Of a stretch of 18,248 bases of DNA, positions 1-7,396 are shown piece by piece. The first letter of the stretch is position 1. Every line of letters starts with the position of its first letter. This DNA is from Mucilaginibacter_A sp964236465 (GTDB lineage: Bacteria; Bacteroidota; Bacteroidia; Sphingobacteriales; Sphingobacteriaceae): positions 1 to 18,248 of the forward strand of contig CAXSBZ010000054.1 in the NCBI GenBank assembly GCA_964236465.1. Reading direction: 5' to 3'. A program made the translations under genes and the position numbers. Below the pieces are notes generated by a model. That model did not search any database. It worked only from the letters and a program-made list of their open reading frames with translations, and was not told the DNA's origin.

Positions 1-236
1 AATTTTGATTTAATTGTTTAATTTTTAGTGTTACTTTATTCACAGACCAACCTACGGTTAATTAGTTTAACATTTGTTTTTTTATAATTATTCGGATCAC
101 TCGTTCAAGCTTTCTAATTCTCTAACAATCCGCATCGTTTCCACGCTTACCGTGCATACTGTTTTTAGCATCCTTTTTTGTTTAATCACAGCTAATTGCA
201 TACGTTTAGCACTTAGCAAAAACACCAACGTAAATA

Positions 237-1925
237 ATGGAAACTGTTAACAAACTTATTCTGGGCGATAATTTAGAAATACTGAAGCAGTTGGAAAGCG
301 AAACCGTTGACCTGATTTACCTCGACCCGCCGTTTTTTAGCAACCGCACTTATGAAGTGATTTGGGGCGACAGCGGCGAAGTGCGCAGTTTTGAAGACCG
401 TTTTAGCGGTGGCATCGACCATTATATTTCCTGGCTCAAAGAACGTGTGATTGAAATGCACCGGATATTGAAACCAACGGGAAGTATCTTTTTGCATTGT
501 GATGAACACGCTGATTCATACATACAAGTAGAGATTTTAGATAAACTATTTGGTAGAAATAATTTCAAAAGTAAAATCACTTGGAAAAGAAGCTCTGCGC
601 ATAATGATATTGCACAAGGAAGAAAAGCATTAGGAAATATTAGTGATTACATTTTTTATTACAGTAAAAGCAGTACTTATACTTTCAATCCAATTTATAC
701 AGCTTATGATAAAAGTTATACTGATGCTTTTTATAAATATACCGATGTAGATGGAAGAAAGTACAGATTAGATAATTTAACAGGACCTGGAGGAGCGAGT
801 AAAGGAAATCCATCTTATGAAGTAATGGGAGTTATTAGACATTGGAGATATTCAAAAGAAAAAATGAATTTACTTATTGCACAAGGTAGGATAATCCAAA
901 CTAAACTTGGAAACGTTCCATCATACAAAAGATACTTAGACGAAATGCCTGGTGTGTCATTACAAAATATTTGGGATGATATTAATGTAATACAATCTCA
1001 ATCTAATGAAAGAATTGGATATCCAACTCAAAAACCAGAAGCATTATTGAAACGAATTATTAAATTGGCTTCCAATGAAAATGATTTAATTCTCGATCCT
1101 TTTGTTGGAGGCGGAACAACAGTTGCAGTTGCAGATAAACTTAACCGGCGTTGGATTGGGATTGACCAATCTGTACAAGCTGTAAAAGTAACGGAGTTTC
1201 GATTGAACTTGCAACAGGATTTGTTCAGCAAACCTTTTATTGTACAATTGCACAAGTATGATTACGATACGCTTCGATACAAAGATGCTTTTGAATTTGA
1301 AACTTGGATTGTTTCGCAATTTGGCGGCACAAGCAATTCCAAACAACGCAATGATTTAGGCTTGGATGGAAAAACAAAAGACAACACGCCCATCCAAGTT
1401 AAACGCAGCGACAACATTGGCAGAAATGTAGTTGACAATTTTCTTTCGGCCGTCCAACGTTATGACAAAGCATTGTACGAAAAAAACAAAGCTGCCAAAA
1501 AGCCAATTGGTTTTATCATTGCGTTTTCTTTTGGCAAAGGCGCGATACAGGAAGTTGCACGTTTGCACAACCAGGACGACGTACTGATTGAATTGGTGAA
1601 AGTGGAAGACATTGTGCCGATCTCCAAAAAACCAACTTTGGCCATCCAAGTAAACGAAGCCGGGCGCGACAAAAACAATGTCCGTGAACTGGAATTTATT
1701 GCAAACGGACAAAGTGCAGCCGGCATAGAATTTTACAGTTGGGACTTTAACTTTCAGGCCGACAAAGGTTTTAAACCGATGGTCATCATTGACAAGCAAG
1801 GCACGCAACGGCACAAGTTTAAACCGGGCATCCACAACATTGCCGTAAAAGTAGTTGATAACGAAGGCTTGGATAATATTGAAGTGCTGAAGCTGAAAGT
1901 TAACGGGACGGTGGAACGGGCTTGA
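237..1925 (+). CDS. Beta-class DNA (N4/N6) methyltransferase fused to Mrr-like nuclease domain
   Basis: A 562-residue protein that probably methylates an adenine N6 or cytosine N4 in a specific DNA site. The catalytic motif DPPF (residues 30-33) comes before TQKP (264-267) and the AdoMet-binding motif DPFVGGGTT (287-295), the order of the beta class. Residues about 360-460 look like a PD-(D/E)XK nuclease of the Mrr type: GLDG (375-378) then IQVK (386-389), with Q in place of E. Residues about 495-557 resemble a PKD/Ig-like beta domain (HKFKPGIHNIAVKVVDNEG). This could be a single-chain restriction-modification enzyme; the nuclease part could also only help binding. No separate HsdR, Res or specificity gene is adjacent. 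The codons of roughly 490-1130 are much more AT-rich than both ends, suggesting exchange of the target-recognition region. The ATG at 237 fits the family start (METVNKLILGDNLE). The methyltransferase is sure, the nuclease likely, the PKD call tentative. Confidence 0.9.
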   Translation: METVNKLILGDNLEILKQLESETVDLIYLDPPFFSNRTYEVIWGDSGEVRSFEDRFSGGIDHYISWLKERVIEMHRILKPTGSIFLHCDEHADSYIQVEILDKLFGRNNFKSKITWKRSSAHNDIAQGRKALGNISDYIFYYSKSSTYTFNPIYTAYDKSYTDAFYKYTDVDGRKYRLDNLTGPGGASKGNPSYEVMGVIRHWRYSKEKMNLLIAQGRIIQTKLGNVPSYKRYLDEMPGVSLQNIWDDINVIQSQSNERIGYPTQKPEALLKRIIKLASNENDLILDPFVGGGTTVAVADKLNRRWIGIDQSVQAVKVTEFRLNLQQDLFSKPFIVQLHKYDYDTLRYKDAFEFETWIVSQFGGTSNSKQRNDLGLDGKTKDNTPIQVKRSDNIGRNVVDNFLSAVQRYDKALYEKNKAAKKPIGFIIAFSFGKGAIQEVARLHNQDDVLIELVKVEDIVPISKKPTLAIQVNEAGRDKNNVRELEFIANGQSAAGIEFYSWDFNFQADKGFKPMVIIDKQGTQRHKFKPGIHNIAVKVVDNEGLDNIEVLKLKVNGTVERA

Positions 1926-1946
1926 AAGATTGTTTTAATCTTTTTT
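1925..1946 (+). terminator. Probable rho-independent terminator after the methyltransferase
   Basis: A 7-bp stem (AAAGATT / AATCTTT, loop GTTTT) begins at the last base of the stop codon and runs into a T tract. The stem is AT-rich and short, so it may be weak. Confidence 0.5.
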
Positions 1947-1988
1947 CGTTTTTACTATCTAAAAAAATGATTGAAAGTAGTGCTCCGT

Positions 1989-2040
1989 AAGTAAACTTAA
2001 AAATAGTTAAGTTTACTTTTAGCTCGGAAAGTAAACTTAG
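1989..2040. repeat. Three phased copies of AAGTAAACTTA
   Basis: Two inverted copies (1989-2000 and 2007-2018, 12-bp perfect stem, 6-base loop) are followed by a third direct copy at 2029-2039. The centres lie about 19-21 bp apart, close to two helical turns. This lies in the 251-bp gap between the methyltransferase and murF. It could be a second terminator or a binding site for a regulator; no function can be read from the sequence. Confidence 0.55.
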
Positions 2041-2107
2041 AACTTCTAAAATTTATTTTTTTAAGGTAATAACTTATTAGTTTAAAAACCAATCACTTTA
2101 TCTCCTC

Positions 2108-2137
2108 ATACTGTTTTTATCCTTATAAAAACAGCAT
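2108..2137. repeat. Inverted pair of the AAAAACAG(C/T)AT word
   Basis: ATACTGTTTTTAT and ATAAAAACAGCAT face outward around a 4-base centre (CCTT), giving arms of 13 bases with one mismatch. The pair ends 39 bases before the murF start codon. It belongs to the dispersed repeat family found throughout this window. Confidence 0.6.
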
Positions 2138-2176
2138 CTTATTTCCAGATTCCTTAAAATTGCAAAAAGCAAATCC

Positions 2177-3490
2177 ATGACAACCGAACAGCTTTACCAA
2201 ATCTTCCAGCAGCATCCGCAGGTTTGCACCGATACACGCAATATTATCCCGAACAGCATTTTTTTCGCGTTAAAAGGAGCAAACTTCAACGCCAATACTT
2301 TTGCAGCAAAAGCTTTGGAAACGGGTGCCGCTTTTGCCGTAATTGATGAAGCAGCTTATTGTGTGAGTGATCGGTTTATTTTGGTGGATGACGTGCTGAC
2401 GGCTTTGCAAAATTTGGCGCGGCATCACCGGAAACAATTAAATATTCCGGTGATTGGTTTGACCGGCTCTAACGGAAAAACGACGACCAAAGAATTGATT
2501 AATTCAGTTTTAAGCCAAAAATTCAAAACTTATGCTACCAAAGGCAACCTCAATAATCACATCGGTGTGGCGCTAACTTTGCTTTCTATTTCTACAGAAA
2601 CAAAAATAGCAATTATCGAAATGGGTGCCAATCACCAGCAGGAAATTGCTTTTTTATGCGGGATTGCGCAACCAACGCATGGTTTGATCACCAACATCGG
2701 CCGTGCACATTTGGAAGGTTTCGGCGGCCCGGAAGGCGTGCGAAAAGGTAAAGGCGAGCTTTTTGACTGGCTGGAACAGCACGAAGGAACTGTTTTTGTT
2801 AACCATGATGATTTGGTTTTGGAGGAAATGGCTTTTCACCGGCATTTTCAAAAAACGGTTTATTATGGCAAAGAAGCGCATTGCTTGGTTTCCGGAGAAA
2901 TCATCGAAAACGTGCCGCTGCTGAAAATTAATTGGTGGCTGAATGCGGAAAATGCTTCAACCCAAAAACATGAATTGCAAACCAACCTAACCGGCAGTTA
3001 TAACCTGGATAACTTGCTGGCAGCTGTTGCGATCGGTAGTTTTTTTGGTTTATCTGCGGAAGAAATTAATATCGGGCTTTCCGCTTATCAGCCGGAAAAT
3101 AACCGTTCGCAAATCGTTCAAACCAAAACCAATACCTTGATTTGCGATTATTACAACGCCAACCCAAGCAGCATGGAAGTGGCTATCAAAAATTTAGATG
3201 CAATTGCTGCCGATAAAAAAGTGTTGATTTTGGGCGATATGTTTGAGCTGGGCGAACATTCCTTTGCAGAACATGAACTGATTATTAAAAAAGCGAACGA
3301 AATTACAGCCAACCAGCGGATTTTTATCGGAAAAGGTTTTTATCAGCACCATGCTTCTTTTACCGGTACTTTTTTTGAAACGATGGATGCTGCTTTTATC
3401 GCCTTAAAATCCTCATTAATCACCAATTCAACGGTATTAATAAAAGGCTCCAGAGGAATGCGTTTGGAAACTTTGCTGGAACTTTTGTAG
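2177..3490 (+). CDS. murF: UDP-N-acetylmuramoyl-tripeptide--D-alanyl-D-alanine ligase
   Basis: Cytoplasmic ATP-dependent ligase that adds the D-Ala-D-Ala dipeptide to the UDP-MurNAc-tripeptide, the last soluble step of peptidoglycan precursor synthesis. The 437 residues match the usual family length. The N-terminal substrate domain is followed by the Mur ligase P-loop GLTGSNGKTTTKE (94-106), a central segment with EMGANHQQEI, and a C-terminal domain with the short motif NPSSMEVAI. The ATG at 2177 starts with the expected MTTEQLYQIF region. It stands alone here, not in a dcw cluster: the methyltransferase is 251 bp upstream and the next gene downstream is convergent. A weak promoter-like box (TAAAATTG, 2155-2162) lies just before the start. 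Confidence 0.95.
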   Translation: MTTEQLYQIFQQHPQVCTDTRNIIPNSIFFALKGANFNANTFAAKALETGAAFAVIDEAAYCVSDRFILVDDVLTALQNLARHHRKQLNIPVIGLTGSNGKTTTKELINSVLSQKFKTYATKGNLNNHIGVALTLLSISTETKIAIIEMGANHQQEIAFLCGIAQPTHGLITNIGRAHLEGFGGPEGVRKGKGELFDWLEQHEGTVFVNHDDLVLEEMAFHRHFQKTVYYGKEAHCLVSGEIIENVPLLKINWWLNAENASTQKHELQTNLTGSYNLDNLLAAVAIGSFFGLSAEEINIGLSAYQPENNRSQIVQTKTNTLICDYYNANPSSMEVAIKNLDAIAADKKVLILGDMFELGEHSFAEHELIIKKANEITANQRIFIGKGFYQHHASFTGTFFETMDAAFIALKSSLITNSTVLIKGSRGMRLETLLELL

Positions 3491-3517
3491 CGGTTTCAGC
3501 TAATATTATACTTTTGC

Positions 3518-3709
3518 TTTTGGCTAAAGCCTGTTATTTGTTGCTTTTACCCACGGCCTGAAGGCCGTGGCAATTTAAGTTCAATATCACACCCTGTCAA
3601 CCGATCCGTTTATTGCCAACAGGTATAAAAATGTAAAATCAAGGTGGTTAAATTGCCACGGCCTTAAGGCCGTGGGTTGTATGTCAATTAAATAGGGCTT
3701 TAGCCAAAA
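3518..3709. repeat. 192-bp composite palindromic repeat (REP/BIME-like)
   Basis: Two inverted arms, about 3518-3578 and 3648-3709, share their outer ends (TTTTGGCTAAAGCC) and inner ends (CCCACGGCCT, one free base, AAGGCCGTGGCAATTTAA); the bases between differ. Each arm itself contains two palindromes: GGCTAAAGCC and CCACGGCCT-AAGGCCGTGG. The centre of about 70 bases has no ORF. With the terminator that follows, it fills the 342-bp gap between murF and apaG. Palindromes of this kind are spread over many Bacteroidota genomes; no transposase is nearby. Confidence 0.8.
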
Positions 3710-3778
3710 TAGATAAGAAGTTTAGACAGGCTTTGAAACCAGAATATATTTTGAAATACCAAAAACCCTTTTAAACAG

Positions 3779-3815
3779 TAAGGCCGCGATCAATGATCGC
3801 GGCCTTAAGTTTTTA
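3779..3815. terminator. Bidirectional terminator between murF and apaG
   Basis: A perfect GC-rich hairpin (TAAGGCCGCGATCA and its complement at 3794-3807) is followed on the plus strand by AAGTTTTT. On the minus strand it follows the apaG stop codon (3833-3835) by about 25 bases and runs into moderately T-rich sequence. It sits between convergent genes, as expected for a shared terminator. Confidence 0.75.
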
Positions 3816-3832
3816 TCGCCATAAAAACAGTA

Positions 3833-4219
3833 TCAGTTTAATTTGTAAGGGGCAACCAGTTGAAACTCCGGGATTTTAACATCAAACGCACGATTGTCCA
3901 GCAAACGCAACATCTGATACTCGCCTTTCATGCTGCCCATTTCGGTTTTCAAGTTGCAGCCTGACACATATTCATGGAAATCGCCCGGCTCAATTACCGG
4001 CTGCAAACCTACCACGCCTTCGCCTTCCACTTCGCGCTTAGTTCCGTTAGAATCAAAGATATCCCAGCGGCGGCGCATCAGTTGCACAGCATAATCTGTC
4101 ATATTTTCAACCGTAATCTTATAAGCAAACATAAAATGTTCGTTTGCCGGGTTGGAGTATTCTTGCTGATATAAAGTTTCTACAGATACTTTTACACCTT
4201 CTGTAATTGTGTTTACCAT
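3833..4219 (-). CDS. apaG: ApaG (DUF525) domain protein
   Basis: A 128-residue single-domain protein of the ApaG family, an immunoglobulin-like fold linked in enterobacteria to Co2+/Mg2+ resistance; the biochemical role is unclear. Family features are VSVETLYQ, the RRRWDIFDSNG segment and GSMKGEYQM near the C terminus. I start at the ATG at 4219 (MVNTITEGVKVSVE), the usual family start, not at the upstream in-frame codon at 4258, which would overlap the end of dusB's stop region. It lies 39 bp downstream of dusB in the same direction and is probably cotranscribed with it. Confidence 0.9.
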   Translation of the reverse strand: MVNTITEGVKVSVETLYQQEYSNPANEHFMFAYKITVENMTDYAVQLMRRRWDIFDSNGTKREVEGEGVVGLQPVIEPGDFHEYVSGCNLKTEMGSMKGEYQMLRLLDNRAFDVKIPEFQLVAPYKLN

Positions 4220-4258
4220 AATTTTAATCAGATAATATTGATAACGCTTGTTCAACAA

Positions 4259-5251
4259 TCACGCCATAACACAGGCATGTTCCGTCTTGATTCCTTCCAG
4301 AATGTCATAAATTTCGTTCAAATTTTCGGAAGCCACAAGCCGCATTCGTGTTTCTTTAAAATTTTCGATTCCTTTAAAATAGTTGGCATAATGCCTACGC
4401 ATTTCAAAAATCCCGGTTTTCGGCCCTTTCCAGGCGATTGATTTTTGCAGATGTGTTTTACAAACTTCCACCCGCTCTTCTATCGTGGGTTTGGCCAGAA
4501 AGTTTCCGGTTTTAAGATAATATTTGATCTCCCGAAAAATCCAGGGATTGCCGATCGAGGCGCGGCCGATCATCATGCCATCCACCGCAAACTCTTGTTT
4601 CCAGGCCAAAGCTTTTTCCGGCGAATCAATATCGCCATTACCAAAAATCGGAATTTCGATGTTTGGGTTTTTCTTCACTTCGCTGATCAACTGCCAATCA
4701 GCCTCGCCTTTATACATCTGCGAACGCGTGCGTCCATGAATTGTCAACGCTTTGATGCCAACTTCCTGCAAACGCTCGGCAACGGTGTAAACGTTTTTGG
4801 TATGGTCGTCCCAGCCCAAACGCGTTTTTACTGTTACGGGCAAATGCGTGGCTTCTACCACCGCTTTCGTCATGGCTACCATTTTATCAATATCCTGCAG
4901 CAAACTGGCACCGGCACCGCGGCAAGCCACATTTTTTACAGGGCAACCATAATTAATATCGATCAGATCCGGGTTAGCTTTCGTCGCAATTTGCGTGGCT
5001 TCCCGCATCGATTCAATACTGCTGCCAAAAATCTGAATGCCGATTGGCCGTTCGTATTCAAAAATATCCAGTTTTTGAATGCTTTTCGCAGCATCACGGA
5101 TCAATCCTTCCGAAGAAATAAATTCCGTGTACATCATATCCGCACCGTTTTGCTTGCACACAAACCGGAACGGCGGGTCGCTCACATCTTCCATTGGTGC
5201 CAGCAAAAGCGGGAATTCTCCCAGATCAATATTTCCTATTTGAACAGACAT
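4259..5251 (-). CDS. dusB: tRNA-dihydrouridine synthase (DusB/NifR3 type)
   Basis: Flavin enzyme that reduces uridine to dihydrouridine in the tRNA D-loop. The 330-residue TIM-barrel protein shows the FMN-site start APMEDVSDPPFR, the catalytic-cysteine motif INYGCPVKNV, the substrate segment TVKTRLGWD, IHGRTRSQMYKGEADW, and the phosphate-binding stretches IFGNGDI and MMIGRASIGNPWIF. The start is taken at the ATG at 5251 (MSVQIGNIDLGEFPLLLAP), because the 22 residues further upstream are not family-like and would run through the promoter and overlap the divergent CPBP gene. A clear TAnnTTTG box lies 18 bases upstream. The subfamily call is from overall resemblance. Confidence 0.93.
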   Translation of the reverse strand: MSVQIGNIDLGEFPLLLAPMEDVSDPPFRFVCKQNGADMMYTEFISSEGLIRDAAKSIQKLDIFEYERPIGIQIFGSSIESMREATQIATKANPDLIDINYGCPVKNVACRGAGASLLQDIDKMVAMTKAVVEATHLPVTVKTRLGWDDHTKNVYTVAERLQEVGIKALTIHGRTRSQMYKGEADWQLISEVKKNPNIEIPIFGNGDIDSPEKALAWKQEFAVDGMMIGRASIGNPWIFREIKYYLKTGNFLAKPTIEERVEVCKTHLQKSIAWKGPKTGIFEMRRHYANYFKGIENFKETRMRLVASENLNEIYDILEGIKTEHACVMA

Positions 5252-5269
5252 GTTTATCTTTAAGCCCTG

Positions 5270-5277
5270 CAAATTTA
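5270..5277 (-). promoter_or_regulatory. Bacteroidota -7 promoter box for dusB-apaG
   Basis: TAAATTTG followed by CA on the minus strand matches the TAnnTTTG box exactly. TTTTCG about 21 bases further upstream may be the -33 element. It would give a leader of about 10-13 bases. Confidence 0.55.
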
Positions 5278-5293
5278 CGTAATTTATCAGCAG

Positions 5294-6223
5294 ATGATCG
5301 AAAAGCCGTACTACCAAATGTCATATCTGCTACAGTTTTTGCTGATGATTTTGCTTGCTGTGGCAGGTTTAATTTTAGGCGGATTGATTTGCAGTATATT
5401 TATCGTCATTCTGTATGGCCCGTCCGGTTTTAGTTCGATGCTAAACATGAATGCCAATATGTCTGCCAGCGCACTCAACAGTTTGAAAATCATGCAGATG
5501 GGTTCATCTGTTTTTGGTTTTTTGCTTCCGGCCATATTTTTTGCAAAAGTGATCGTCCGCCAGCCTGTTCCTTACCTCAAAGCCAACTGGCGTTTTCCGC
5601 TGATACTTCTTTTAGTGGTGTTTTTTATCATGCTGATCGCTTCGCCGCTGATGGAAATGCTCATCACATTCAATCAGAAAATGGTTTTCCCGCCGTTTTT
5701 AAAAGGTTTGGAACGATGGATGCGCAACATGGAAGATACAGCAGGACAGCAAACCGAAATCCTGCTACAAATGAAAACGCCGTTGAGTTTTATCGTCAAC
5801 TTGCTGATAATCGCCATTTTACCAGCCGTTTCAGAAGAATTCATTTTCCGCGGCTGTTTCCAGCAAATTTTTACTGGCTGGACCAGAAGTATCCATTGGG
5901 GCGTGTGGCTTTCGGCAGCTTTGTTCAGTTTTATCCATTTTCAATTTTTTGGTTTTCTGCCGAGGATGTTGTTGGGCGTATTCTTCGGATATTTTGCAGC
6001 CTGGAGCGGCAGTATCTGGCCGGGCGTTTTAGGTCATTTTCTAAATAACGGAACAGCACTGGTGGTCAGCTATTTATACCAGAATAAACTCATCAAAGTT
6101 AATCCCGACGAGCAGCAAATGTTCGACTGGAAAAGCTACACATTCAGCATTATCCTTACGCTGATACTGTTTTTAACCTATAAAAAACTTTCCGAATCTA
6201 AACGCGAACTGCTGGCAACATAA
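5294..6223 (+). CDS. CPBP family intramembrane glutamic endopeptidase
   Basis: A 309-residue polytopic membrane protein of the CPBP (Abi/CAAX protease-like) family. Catalytic signatures are EEFIFRG (181-187), FSFIHFQ with H215, and HFLNN with H248 and N251. Hydrophobic segments lie near residues 11-40, 68-86, 100-122, 167-180, 200-240 and at the C terminus (SIILTLILFL). Substrates are unknown; the family includes prenyl-protein proteases and bacteriocin-immunity proteins. The stop codon overlaps the next start in TAATG, so it is translationally coupled to the DUF2007 gene and probably cotranscribed with cdsA and psd. It is divergent from dusB with only 42 bp between. The ATG at 5294 fits MIEKPYYQMSYLLQ. 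Confidence 0.88.
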   Translation: MIEKPYYQMSYLLQFLLMILLAVAGLILGGLICSIFIVILYGPSGFSSMLNMNANMSASALNSLKIMQMGSSVFGFLLPAIFFAKVIVRQPVPYLKANWRFPLILLLVVFFIMLIASPLMEMLITFNQKMVFPPFLKGLERWMRNMEDTAGQQTEILLQMKTPLSFIVNLLIIAILPAVSEEFIFRGCFQQIFTGWTRSIHWGVWLSAALFSFIHFQFFGFLPRMLLGVFFGYFAAWSGSIWPGVLGHFLNNGTALVVSYLYQNKLIKVNPDEQQMFDWKSYTFSIILTLILFLTYKKLSESKRELLAT

Positions 6224-6435
6224 TGGAATCAGACTGGGTTAAAATCTATACTTCCGCCAATTTTTTTCAATCGGAAATGGTTAAACAATTATTGACGCAG
6301 CACGAAATCGAAGCCGTTTTGATGAACAAGCGCGATTCGGCACACAACACTTTCGGCCAAGTGGAAGTGTACATTCATCAATCGGCTTTTAGCCAAGCCA
6401 TAGAAATTTTGGTTTTGAACGACATCAATCCATGA
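6223..6435 (+). CDS. Small DUF2007-type putative signal-transducing protein
   Basis: A 70-residue soluble protein that begins inside the stop codon of the upstream protease gene (TAATG), which settles its start. The pattern of VKIYTSANFFQSEMVKQLLTQ, then EAVLMNKRDS and VEVYIH, fits the DUF2007 family, a PII-like small fold with no established function. In related genomes such proteins sit beside CPBP and cdsA genes, so a link to the membrane is plausible but not shown. The family call is from recall of the fold pattern. Confidence 0.75.
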   Translation: MESDWVKIYTSANFFQSEMVKQLLTQHEIEAVLMNKRDSAHNTFGQVEVYIHQSAFSQAIEILVLNDINP

Positions 6436-6464
6436 AAATCAAAGATCTAATTTTGTATCTAAGC

Positions 6465-6546
6465 TGTCATCCTGAATTTATTTCAGAATCCCTCTTGCCA
6501 AATTTTTACCTTTCAAGTGAGATGCCGAACCAAGTTCTGCATGACA
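6465..6546. repeat. Degenerate dispersed palindromic repeat (TGTCATCCTGAA type)
   Basis: The left arm begins TGTCATCCTGAA and the right arm ends TTCTGCATGACA; aligned as complements over about 28 bases they agree at most positions. The repeat fills most of the 130-bp gap between the DUF2007 gene and cdsA. Elements with these ends are widespread in Bacteroidota intergenic DNA. Confidence 0.65.
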
Positions 6547-6565
6547 ACGATCAACACATCCAACC

Positions 6566-7375
6566 ATGAAAACCCGCGCCATAACCGGTTTTTTTTTCGT
6601 TGCTGTGATGCTGGCTGCCTTCTTTTTCGGGCCGTATGTTTTCCTTGGGTTTTTTTCGCTGCTCAGTTTGCTTTGTTTGTTTGAATTTTACGGCTTGATC
6701 AAAACTACCGGCATCATTCCGCAGCAAATCAATGGCTTAGTTTTAGGCTTGCTAATTTGCACAACTGCAGCTTCCTTTTGGCTTGATGCTTCTTTTACAA
6801 GGTATTTTTTGGCATCAATAATTCCCGTTGGCGTTTTAGTTTTTTATGCGGAATTGTACCGCAAAACCGACAAACCTTTCCCCCAAATTGCCTTCACTTT
6901 TTTGGGTTTGGTTTATACGTTGCTGCCTTTCGTTTTTTTTATGGCGATGGCTTTTCTGCAAAAAACATTCGATTACCATTTGCCGCTCGGCTTCATTTTA
7001 TTATTGTGGACGAACGATACCTGCGCTTATCTAACCGGCAAACAATTTGGCAAAAACAAACTTTTTGAACGACATTCACCCAAAAAAACCTGGGAAGGAT
7101 TGATCGGCGGAATTGTAGCAACCGTATTAATTTCCTGGTTGATCAGCCATTATTTTCAGCAAGTTTCAATGCTGCATTGGATCGTTGTCGCTTTGATCAT
7201 TTCCGTTTTCGGAACCATGAGCGATCTTGTAGAATCGATGCTTAAAAGAAGTATCAACGTAAAAGATTCCGGCTCCATTTTGCCCGGCCATGGCGGTTTG
7301 CTGGATCGGTTCGATGGACTTTTACTGGCCGCACCGCTGGTTTTTATTTATTTGTACTTATTTTCACCTTTGTAA
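6566..7375 (+). CDS. cdsA: Phosphatidate cytidylyltransferase (CDP-diglyceride synthase)
   Basis: Membrane enzyme that makes CDP-diacylglycerol from phosphatidic acid and CTP, the branch point of phospholipid synthesis. The 269-residue protein is strongly hydrophobic with about seven or eight membrane segments. It carries the family signature SMLKR-(5)-KDSGSILPGHGGLLDRFD (about 224-250) with the expected aspartates, plus WTNDTCAYLTGK and SPKKTWEG earlier in the chain. The ATG at 6566 begins a typical first transmembrane segment. The psd gene follows after only 21 bp, so both are probably one transcript for phosphatidylethanolamine synthesis. The linking enzyme PssA is not in the window. Confidence 0.95.
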   Translation: MKTRAITGFFFVAVMLAAFFFGPYVFLGFFSLLSLLCLFEFYGLIKTTGIIPQQINGLVLGLLICTTAASFWLDASFTRYFLASIIPVGVLVFYAELYRKTDKPFPQIAFTFLGLVYTLLPFVFFMAMAFLQKTFDYHLPLGFILLLWTNDTCAYLTGKQFGKNKLFERHSPKKTWEGLIGGIVATVLISWLISHYFQQVSMLHWIVVALIISVFGTMSDLVESMLKRSINVKDSGSILPGHGGLLDRFDGLLLAAPLVFIYLYLFSPL

Positions 7376-7396
7376 TTCAAAACATTTATTTACTGC

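Noticed and set aside
97..201. A 34-residue minus-strand ORF (MQLAVIKQKR ... LESLNE) in the 236-bp left flank
   Set aside because: It is too short to judge, has no recognised relatives and no promoter box. The flank otherwise holds only AT-rich sequence and one AAAAACAGTAT word (156-166, complement).
1356..1835. A 159-residue minus-strand ORF opposite the methyltransferase C-terminal half
   Set aside because: Antisense shadow; the plus-strand frame carries the nuclease motifs.
3518..3709. CRISPR array
   Set aside because: There are only two arms, they are inverted, and there are no regular spacers.
4445..5263. A 272-residue plus-strand ORF opposite dusB
   Set aside because: Its composition is that of an antisense shadow, no family pattern is visible, and dusB on the other strand is unambiguous.
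5294..6223. CPBP protease as part of a phage-defence or bacteriocin-immunity island
   Set aside because: Its neighbours are housekeeping lipid genes coupled to it; nothing else points to defence or bacteriocins.
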